Below are positions 1 to 3,761 of a stretch of 5,062 nucleotides of DNA, in pieces; position 1 is the first letter of the stretch, and each line of letters opens with the position of its first letter. The stretch lies in assembly GCA_019240175.1 (NCBI GenBank), contig JAFAYS010000412.1, forward strand, positions 1 to 5,062. The letters run 5' to 3'. The notes under the pieces were generated by a model, which did no database searches, was not told the DNA's origin, and saw only the letters and a list, made by a program, of their open reading frames with translations. Made by a program: the position numbers and the translations under genes. The stretch is from Chloroflexota bacterium. GTDB taxonomy: Bacteria; Chloroflexota; Chloroflexia; Chloroflexales; Kallotenuaceae.

Positions 1-71
1 ACGGTGCGCGGCGCGCGGAGAAAGCCTTTGAGAAAGCTCCACGCGGGTAATTGAAAACGCGAATTGCTCAT
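1..71 (-). CDS. N-terminal fragment of a possible phospholipid-methyltransferase-like protein (runs off left edge)
   Basis: An ATG on the minus strand at 71 opens a frame of 23 codons plus two bases that is still open at the window edge. The peptide starts MSNSRFQLPAW and continues SFLKGFLRAPRTV, the last residue being inferred from GT plus any base. From memory, a start of the type F-L-(K/R)-x-F-L-(R/K)-x-P-(R/K)-x-V-G is characteristic of small SAM-dependent methyltransferases related to PmtA and rRNA-adenine-methylase-like phospholipid N-methyltransferases, which continue into a GxxxPSS stretch. Those enzymes methylate membrane phosphatidylethanolamine or related lipids. Only the first two dozen residues are visible, with no SAM-binding motif, so the family call is tentative. 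There is no Shine-Dalgarno sequence, but an extended -10 element lies just upstream. A competing minus-strand frame from an ATG at 81 (MGDHEQFAFS) is also open to the edge and cannot be excluded. Confidence 0.42.
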   Translation of the reverse strand, partial: MSNSRFQLPAWSFLKGFLRAPRT

Positions 72-79
72 GATCGCCC

Positions 80-88
80 ATTCTACCA
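80..88 (-). promoter_or_regulatory. Extended -10 promoter element for the leftmost minus-strand gene
   Basis: Read on the minus strand, positions 88 to 80 spell TGGTAGAAT: a TGn extension followed by TAGAAT, five of six matches to the sigma-70 -10 consensus. Only eight bases (GGGCGATC) separate it from the ATG at 71, so transcription would begin at or within a couple of bases of the start codon. That would give a leaderless mRNA and explain the missing ribosome binding site. I see no good -35 box, which extended -10 promoters can do without. Confidence 0.35.
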
Positions 89-128
89 TTGGAAAACAAA
101 ACGCACGAGCACGTCGATGATACGAATC

Positions 129-149
129 TTGTGACGGTAGCTGTCACAA
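129..149. promoter_or_regulatory. Perfect 7-bp inverted repeat, TTGTGAC-N7-GTCACAA, likely operator
   Basis: The arms TTGTGAC (129-135) and GTCACAA (143-149) are exact reverse complements around a 7-base spacer (GGTAGCT), giving a 21-bp dyad. It lies in the divergent intergenic region between the leftmost minus-strand gene and the 209-622 gene, so one dimeric regulator could act on both. The half-sites contain the TGTGA/TCACA words of CRP-type operators. However, their separation is 9 bases rather than the 6 of the CRP consensus, so a standard CRP/FNR site is not a good fit. The regulator is unknown. Confidence 0.5.
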
Positions 150-158
150 CATTATGTT
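129..158 (+). promoter_or_regulatory. Putative promoter of the 209-622 gene, with an overlapping operator palindrome
   Basis: A -35-like TTGTGA (129-134) and a -10-like TATGTT (153-158) are separated by 18 bases; each matches four of six consensus positions. Transcription would start near 165, giving a leader of about 44 nt before the ATG at 209. The -35 box coincides with the left arm of the palindrome at 129-149, so a protein bound there would compete with RNA polymerase. The surrounding stretch (about 150-170) is markedly AT-rich compared with the coding DNA, as expected of a promoter. The box match alone is modest. Confidence 0.35.
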
Positions 159-194
159 ATTGTTTAGCTAACCCGAGTTTGTGCGACGAGTCCT

Positions 195-200
195 GGAGGA
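195..200 (+). promoter_or_regulatory. Strong ribosome binding site GGAGGA that fixes the start at 209
   Basis: GGAGGA at 195-200 sits 8 bases upstream of the ATG at 209. The frame stays open upstream to a TTG at 89, but that codon has no Shine-Dalgarno sequence and the extra stretch covers the AT-rich promoter region. The ATG at 209 is therefore the supported start. Confidence 0.85.
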
Positions 201-208
201 TATACATT

Positions 209-622
209 ATGGCGACGATTGCGCTGCGTGTTCCCACTGCATTACCAGGCCAGGCGGTTTTACCGAGCGGCCAGTGCTATATCTTGTTCAATCGCGGCCC
301 GATTACGGCGCGCGAGCTGATCGCGGAGAAGGTACGCGCAGAGCTACGCAAAGCGCGATCGGGCGGCATGAGCACAACCTCATTGGTGCTGCTCCTGCCG
401 GATGGCGCGGAGATCGGCTTTGGGCCGCTCGACGAGCAGCTGGCGATTGCCCAGTCCTGCCGCGCGTTTACCGCCGGCCAATACCTGCTGCTGTATGACG
501 GACGGCCACTGGTCGATCTCGACGAGCAGGTCGAGCTGAATCGACAAACGTCGCTGCTCTTCGTCTACGTGCCCAGCGTGCTCAACGAGGTTGTCGAGCG
601 CCGGCTCAAAGACGCGGCCTAA
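209..622 (+). CDS. 137-aa protein of unknown function, possible ubiquitin-like beta-grasp fold
   Basis: I cannot name this protein. It has no signal peptide or membrane segment and is probably cytosolic. Three parts can be seen: an N-terminal hydrophobic/polar stretch (1-28); a helix-like segment PITARELIAEKVRAELRKAR (31-50); and a C-terminal strand-rich part with YLLLYDGRPLVDLDEQVEL (92-110) followed by SLLFVYVPSV (115-124). The order xITxRELI... DGRxxxDLDxxxxL ...xFxxxVPxV recalls small actinobacterial proteins of the form ITVRELI...DGRQVxDLDexIEL...TEVTFLKLVPLVGG. It also recalls MoaD/ThiS-type beta-grasp proteins. This is a motif comparison from memory and is unverified. Unlike those, it does not end in Gly-Gly but continues for 13 residues to a charged tail (VVERRLKDAA), so a sulfur-carrier or conjugation role is not supported. 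The gene is monocistronic: its own promoter lies upstream and an intrinsic terminator follows 21 nt after the stop. Confidence 0.85.
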   Translation: MATIALRVPTALPGQAVLPSGQCYILFNRGPITARELIAEKVRAELRKARSGGMSTTSLVLLLPDGAEIGFGPLDEQLAIAQSCRAFTAGQYLLLYDGRPLVDLDEQVELNRQTSLLFVYVPSVLNEVVERRLKDAA

Positions 623-643
623 GCGATACTTCTCACTGATCCG

Positions 644-679
644 AGGCTATGGTCATCAAGACCATGGCCTTTTTGTTTT
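644..679 (+). terminator. Intrinsic terminator of the 209-622 gene
   Basis: An 11-bp stem (AGGCTATGGTC at 644-654 against GACCATGGCCT at 660-670) has one internal G-T wobble (648:666) and a 5-base loop ATCAA. It is followed at once by TTTTGTTTT (671-679). This is a textbook rho-independent terminator in the right place, 21 bases after the stop at 622, and it isolates this gene from the flavin reductase. Confidence 0.9.
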
Positions 680-712
680 CTGCCGCGCCCTGGAACCTGG
701 ACGATGGTATGG

Positions 713-741
713 TTGCAGGCTCATGGCAGCCTTTGTACAAT
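713..741 (+). promoter_or_regulatory. Putative promoter of the flavin reductase gene
   Basis: TACAAT (736-741) matches the -10 consensus in five of six positions. TTGCAG (713-718), 17 bases upstream, is a weak -35 (TTG plus three mismatches). Transcription would begin near 748, giving a leader of roughly 24 nt to the GTG at 772. Its position just after the preceding terminator supports an independent transcription unit. Confidence 0.45.
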
Positions 742-760
742 GACGGCTAAAGTCTTATTC

Positions 761-765
761 AGGAG
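761..765 (+). promoter_or_regulatory. Ribosome binding site AGGAG for the GTG start at 772
   Basis: AGGAG lies 6 bases before the GTG at 772. An ATG at 770 overlaps this GTG in another frame but is followed directly by TGA, so it cannot start the gene. The GTG start yields a peptide matching the usual flavin reductase N-terminus (EFRxxMGxFASGVTVVT). Confidence 0.8.
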
Positions 766-771
766 CGCTAT

Positions 772-1245
772 GTGAGCATCGATCAGGCAGAGTTTCGGCG
801 AATTATGGGGCATTTCGCCTCAGGCGTGACGGTTGTCACAGTATGCCGCGAAGGAACATGTCACGGAATCACCGTGAGTTCTTTCTGCTCATTGTCGTTG
901 GAACCGCCGCTGGTGCTGATCTGCATCGATCGGCGCTATAGCAGCCACGAGAAGATCCAGCAAGCCGAAACGTTTGCTATCAATATTTTGGCAGAAGACG
1001 GTGAGTGGCTTTCGCGGCATTTCGCCAGCCGCGAGGTTGATAAGTTTGCCAAGGTTGGCTACCACACCGGCGAAAGTGGCGCGCCGCTGCTCAACGATGC
1101 GCTGGCGACGATCGAGTGCCGGCTGGTGGATCAATATCCCGGCGGCGATCACACGATCTTTGTCGGCGAGGTGCTGGCGATGGCGGCGCAGGACGAGGGC
1201 CGACCGCTTTTGTATTTTCGCAGCGGCTACCACAAGCTTGGCTAA
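772..1245 (+). CDS. Flavin reductase family protein (FMN-binding split-barrel, NAD(P)H:flavin oxidoreductase-like)
   Basis: This 157-aa protein matches the flavin reductase-like domain family (PF01613 type) along its whole length, close to the usual 160-170 residues. Visible signatures are EFRRIMGHFASGVTVVTV (7-24), the flavin-site segment GITVSSFCSLSLEPPL (32-47), a polar stretch with Ser-Ser-His-Glu (57-60), FAINIL (68-73), the family motif GDHTIFVGEV (125-134), and the C-terminal PLLYFRSGYHKL (145-156). Known members bind FMN or FAD in a dimeric split beta-barrel. They use NAD(P)H to supply reduced flavin to a partner two-component monooxygenase (HpaC type), or act as flavoenzymes or FMN-binding proteins on their own. 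No monooxygenase gene is next to it, so the partner and substrate cannot be named. It is soluble, with no signal peptide. It is monocistronic, bounded by a promoter on the left and a long hairpin on the right, and converges on purB. Confidence 0.9.
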   Translation: MSIDQAEFRRIMGHFASGVTVVTVCREGTCHGITVSSFCSLSLEPPLVLICIDRRYSSHEKIQQAETFAINILAEDGEWLSRHFASREVDKFAKVGYHTGESGAPLLNDALATIECRLVDQYPGGDHTIFVGEVLAMAAQDEGRPLLYFRSGYHKLG

Positions 1246-1258
1246 GCATACGGTAGAC

Positions 1259-1298
1259 ACGCAGGAGCGCTACGAATAAACTCGTAGCGCTCCTGCGT
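1259..1298. terminator. 17-bp perfect hairpin in the convergent region, possible bidirectional terminator
   Basis: ACGCAGGAGCGCTACGA (1259-1275) and TCGTAGCGCTCCTGCGT (1282-1298) are exact complements around a 6-base loop (ATAAAC). It begins 13 bases after the flavin reductase stop, between two convergent genes, where a bidirectional terminator or 3'-end-protecting stem is expected. No T-tract follows on either strand, so intrinsic termination in the E. coli style is doubtful. A U-less terminator, an RNase-blocking stem or a processing site are the alternatives. Confidence 0.6.
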
Positions 1299-1468
1299 AC
1301 AGATTGCTCCCGGCTGGATTACGATCAGGCGGCTCTCAGCGCTAAGTGCAATATGCCTGTCGCTTTCGGACCAAGAAGACACTGTGAACGATACTACAAT
1401 CGCTAACTACCTTCTATAGGAAGGCGGCGCGAAACTGCGCTAGTACTGAGACCTAGGCCCGGCAATGC
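1299..1468. other. Non-coding remainder of the convergent flavin reductase-purB interval
   Basis: Between the 1259-1298 hairpin and the purB stop there are about 170 bases with no supported gene. Short stem candidates exist (CCTTC/GAAGG with a 5-base loop, and GCGC/GCGC around GAAACT), but none is followed by a T-tract on the purB-sense strand. No clear purB terminator can therefore be named. I see no repeat array, tRNA or attachment-site signal here. Confidence 0.6.
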
Positions 1469-2833
1469 TTAAGGTTGCAGTCGGCCTAACTTGGTTGCCA
1501 GACCGGTATAGGTTTCGGGCGTAAGCGCCGCCAATTCGGCCTTGACCGCTGCCGACACATCCAGCGTCTCGATAAAGGCACGAATATCTTCCAGCGTCGG
1601 CGTGCGTCCACGCGTCAAACCTTTGAGCACCTCGTAGGGCTCGGGATAATTTTCGCGGCGCAGAATCGTCTGGATCGCCTCCGCCAGCACCTCGGGATGC
1701 GCGGCCAGCTCGGAGCGAATCGTGGCTTCGTTGGGCTGGACGCGCTCCAAACCTCGCAATGCGCGCCGGTAGCCGACCAGCGCATGGCCAAACGCGGTGC
1801 CGAGCGTACGCAGCACCGTGCTGTCGGAAAGATCGCGCTGTAGCCGTGAGATCGGCAGCTTGCGGCCCAGCAGCTCAAGCAGCGCGTTGGCCACCTGAAG
1901 ATTGCCCTCGCTGTTCTCGAAGTTGATCGGATTGACCTTGTGCGGCATCGTCGACGAGCCGACCTCGTGCGCGGCCAGGCGCTGCACAAAATAGCCGTCG
2001 CTGATGTAGCGCCACATATCCATATCCAGATCGAGCAGGATCGTGTTGACGCGGCGCAGCGCATCGCACATCTCGACCAGCGAATCGTGCGGCTCGATCT
2101 GCGTCGTCAGCAGCGTGGGCGTGAGCTCTAGGAAGCGAATAAAGGCCTGGCTGAAGCGCAGCCAGTCGACGTCGGGCATTGCCGCTACCTGCGCGGCATA
2201 CGTGCCGGTCGCGCCGTTGATCTTGGCCGTGATCTCGACGCGTACCAGCGTATCATTGGCGCGGCCCAGGCGATGCGCGAAGACATTCAGCTCTTTGCCG
2301 AGCGTCGTCGGCGTGGCGGGCTGGCCATGGGTGCGCGAAAGCATTGGCAGCTCGGCGAAGGTTGTGGCAAACTCACGCAGCATGACATAAATATCGGCGA
2401 CGGCGGGAACCAGCACTTTGTCGCGCGCCTCGCGCACCAGCAGCGCGTACGACAGATTATTCACGTCTTCCGAGGTCAGCGCCCAGTGGATCGCCTCATT
2501 CCAATCAGCCATTTCTAGCCCAGTGAGCTTTTCGCGCAGCCAGTACTCGACGGCTTTAACATCGTGATTCACGCGGCGGTCCCAGGCGGCGATCGCGGCG
2601 GCATCGTCGGGTGAGAACTGGCGATACAGCGCCCGCAGCGCGCCCTGCTGCGCGGCATCCAGCGGTTTAACAAAGGTAATGCTGGGCGAGCGTGCCAGAA
2701 AGATCAGATATTCGACCTCGACCTGCACCCTGGCACGGTAGAGCGCGGCCTCGGTGAGATACGCACGCAGCGGCGCGACCTCCTCGGCATAGCGGCCATC
2801 AAGGGGTGATAATGTATCTAATGATGTGGGCAT
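1469..2833 (-). CDS. purB: Adenylosuccinate lyase (EC 4.3.2.2)
   Basis: This cytosolic homotetrameric enzyme of purine synthesis cleaves fumarate from SAICAR to give AICAR and from adenylosuccinate to give AMP. The 454-aa product is nearly the length of E. coli PurB (456 aa) and matches that subtype throughout: LSPLDGRY (8-15), NHDVKAVEYWLREK (89-102), TSEDVNNLSYALL (120-132), and SRTHGQPATPTTLGKE (166-181), in which His169 corresponds to the catalytic His171 of E. coli. Further matches are KINGATGTY (204-212), TTQIEPHDS (243-251), and the superfamily signature loop GSSTMPHKVNPINFENSEG (292-310), whose Ser293/Ser294 includes the catalytic base. A tail of type VLAEAIQTILRR (392-403) completes the fold. 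All catalytic motifs are intact. The frame stays open upstream to an ATG at 3028, but that extension (MHANNISRCEP...) has no family counterpart. The start at 2833 has a strong AAGGAG eight bases away and gives the normal N-terminus. No other pur gene is adjacent. Confidence 0.97.
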   Translation of the reverse strand: MPTSLDTLSPLDGRYAEEVAPLRAYLTEAALYRARVQVEVEYLIFLARSPSITFVKPLDAAQQGALRALYRQFSPDDAAAIAAWDRRVNHDVKAVEYWLREKLTGLEMADWNEAIHWALTSEDVNNLSYALLVREARDKVLVPAVADIYVMLREFATTFAELPMLSRTHGQPATPTTLGKELNVFAHRLGRANDTLVRVEITAKINGATGTYAAQVAAMPDVDWLRFSQAFIRFLELTPTLLTTQIEPHDSLVEMCDALRRVNTILLDLDMDMWRYISDGYFVQRLAAHEVGSSTMPHKVNPINFENSEGNLQVANALLELLGRKLPISRLQRDLSDSTVLRTLGTAFGHALVGYRRALRGLERVQPNEATIRSELAAHPEVLAEAIQTILRRENYPEPYEVLKGLTRGRTPTLEDIRAFIETLDVSAAVKAELAALTPETYTGLATKLGRLQP

Positions 2834-2841
2834 AATTTCGA

Positions 2842-2847
2842 CTCCTT
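2842..2847 (-). promoter_or_regulatory. Ribosome binding site AAGGAG that fixes the purB start at 2833
   Basis: On the minus strand AAGGAG (2847 to 2842) lies 8 bases before the ATG at 2833-2831. The upstream in-frame ATG at 3028 has no comparable site, which rules in favour of the 454-aa product. Confidence 0.85.
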
Positions 2848-2890
2848 CGCAGAGGTTGCGATCATATGGTAGCATACCCGCGACGAATGG

Positions 2891-2920
2891 TTGCGAGACG
2901 GACAGTGCTTGACGTATAAT
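2891..2920 (+). promoter_or_regulatory. Putative sigma-70-type promoter of the response regulator-lipoprotein operon
   Basis: TATAAT (2915-2920) is a perfect -10 box and TTGCGA (2891-2896) matches the -35 consensus in four positions, with an 18-base spacer. Transcription would begin near 2927, leaving a leader of about 143 nt before the GTG at 3070. This is long enough to hold regulatory structure or a leader peptide. The promoter lies only about 60-90 bp from the divergent purB start, so the two transcription units share a compact control region. A TTGACG that directly abuts the -10 (2909-2914) is not positioned to act as its -35. Confidence 0.55.
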
Positions 2921-2977
2921 GCCGCTGCTTTCCCGCCAGCGTCGCTTGAAATTGTTTTCGCTCGCGTTTGAGGACTC

Positions 2978-3073
2978 ATGCACATTAAGATGAATTGGTT
3001 CGCATCTGCTTATGTTGTTTGCATGCATGATAGGCTATTCCAGGGTGCGCGGAGGAAGGGAGGATTGCGGTGA
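2978..3073 (+). CDS. Possible 31-aa upstream ORF (leader peptide) overlapping the response regulator start
   Basis: An ATG at 2978 follows TGAGGA (2969-2974), although with only a 3-base gap, and opens 31 codons ending in a TGA at 3071-3073. The peptide begins MHIKMNWFASAYVVCMHD and ends in a basic RRKGGLR. Its stop overlaps the response regulator's GTG in the 4-base arrangement GTGA, the classic layout for translational coupling, and it falls within the predicted 5' leader. I recognise no family. Short ORFs of this size occur by chance in such DNA, and the Shine-Dalgarno spacing is poor, so this is a candidate only. Confidence 0.25.
   Translation: MHIKMNWFASAYVVCMHDRLFQGARRKGGLR
3051..3064 (+). 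promoter_or_regulatory. Tandem Shine-Dalgarno sequences before the response regulator
   Basis: GGAGGA (3051-3056) and GGGAGGA (3058-3064) occur in succession; the second ends 5 bases before the GTG at 3070 and is the likely functional site. The doubled purine run gives a strong ribosome-loading region, and it supports GTG 3070 as the start despite the non-ATG codon. Confidence 0.75.
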
Positions 3074-3759
3074 GCAAATCAGGCGTCGTTCTTGTTCACG
3101 CCCATCCGCTATTTCGTCAGGGCTTGCGTTATCATCTATCCGGGCATCCCGAATTTCGGATCACTGGTGAAGCCGGTAATGGACAGCAAGCAATCCAGCT
3201 GGTTGATTATACCGATCCCGACATCGTGCTGATCGAAATCGATCTGCCGGGTGTGAACGGGCTGGAAGTTGCGCGCGCGATCAAGCGCAGCCACCCCAAC
3301 ATCGGTATTGTGCTGCTCAGCGCCGAACAGGACGAGCGGCTGATGATCAAAGCGCTCCGCGCCGGCGTGGCCGCATTTATTCCCCGCAACGTGCCGTGGG
3401 AAGATTTGCTTAAAGTGCTGCAAAACGTGCGTCGCGGCGATTATCCGATCAACGATCTGGTCCTGTCGATGCCGCAGATGGCCGCGTCGGTTTTGGAAGA
3501 GTTCCGTGCGCTGAGCGCCGAAGAGCAGGGCGATAACATCTACTCGCCGTTGTCGCCGCGTGAGATCGAGGTGCTGGAGCTGGTCGCCGCTGGTCGCACC
3601 AACAAAGAGATCGCGGTTCGGCTCAACATCAGCAATCAGACCGTCAAAAACCATATCTCGTCGATCTTGCGCAAACTCGCCGTCAACGACCGAACTCAGG
3701 CCGTGGTCTTCGCAATGCGCCGTGGTTGGATCAAAGTCAACCAGGGCGAGCGAGCATAG
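3070..3759 (+). CDS. Atypical NarL/LuxR-family response regulator with a degenerate receiver domain
   Basis: The 229-aa protein has an N-terminal receiver fold (about 5-122), a linker (123-158) and a LuxR-type helix-turn-helix (about 159-221: SPLSPREIEVLELVAAGRTN, then the recognition segment SNQTVKNHISSILRKL). The DNA-binding half is intact, so it should act as a transcription factor. The receiver is recognisable (HPLFRQGLRYHL, DIVLIEIDLPGVNGLEVAR, IVLLSAEQDE, ALRAGVAAFIPR), but its phosphorylation site is altered. The usual acidic pair is His10-Ala11, the phospho-acceptor Asp position is Glu56 (LIEIDLPG), and the conserved Lys is Arg106; only Ser84 at the Thr/Ser switch position is retained. 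Family knowledge says such receivers are normally not phosphorylated by a histidine kinase, and Glu may mimic the active state. No kinase gene is adjacent. It is the first gene of an operon with the lipoprotein, whose start is 2 nt past this stop, so autoregulation or lipoprotein control is plausible. The targets are unknown. Confidence 0.93.
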   Translation: MSKSGVVLVHAHPLFRQGLRYHLSGHPEFRITGEAGNGQQAIQLVDYTDPDIVLIEIDLPGVNGLEVARAIKRSHPNIGIVLLSAEQDERLMIKALRAGVAAFIPRNVPWEDLLKVLQNVRRGDYPINDLVLSMPQMAASVLEEFRALSAEEQGDNIYSPLSPREIEVLELVAAGRTNKEIAVRLNISNQTVKNHISSILRKLAVNDRTQAVVFAMRRGWIKVNQGERA

Positions 3760-3761
3760 CC

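Noticed and set aside
3..50. C-terminal tail of a plus-strand gene entering from the left (frame ending in TAA at 48-50, or another ending in TGA at 52-54)
   Set aside because: Both tails are very short and show no recognisable motif. The minus-strand frame over the same bases reads like a genuine N-terminus, so I preferred that.
130..148. Canonical CRP-binding site (TGTGA-N6-TCACA)
   Set aside because: The half-site words are present but separated by 9 bases rather than 6, so the CRP consensus is not met. I kept it only as an unassigned dyad.
89..208. 40-residue N-terminal extension of the 209-622 gene from a TTG at 89
   Set aside because: There is no Shine-Dalgarno sequence at 89, and the stretch covers the AT-rich promoter and palindrome. 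The ATG at 209 has GGAGGA at ideal spacing.
2861..2866. purB promoter -10 box TATGAT on the minus strand
   Set aside because: Five of six bases match, but there is no -35 box at 16-18 bases, no TGn extension, and the leader would be only about 20 nt. The purB promoter cannot be placed with confidence.
3020..3027. TGCATGCA palindrome in the response regulator leader as an operator
   Set aside because: It is only 8 bp, does not extend with flanking symmetry, and lies well downstream of the predicted transcription start. It is expected by chance.
2834..3028. 65-residue N-terminal extension of purB up to an ATG at 3028
   Set aside because: The extension does not match PurB N-termini, lacks a ribosome binding site, and would run through the divergent promoter region. 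Starting at 2833 gives the normal 454-aa enzyme with AAGGAG upstream.
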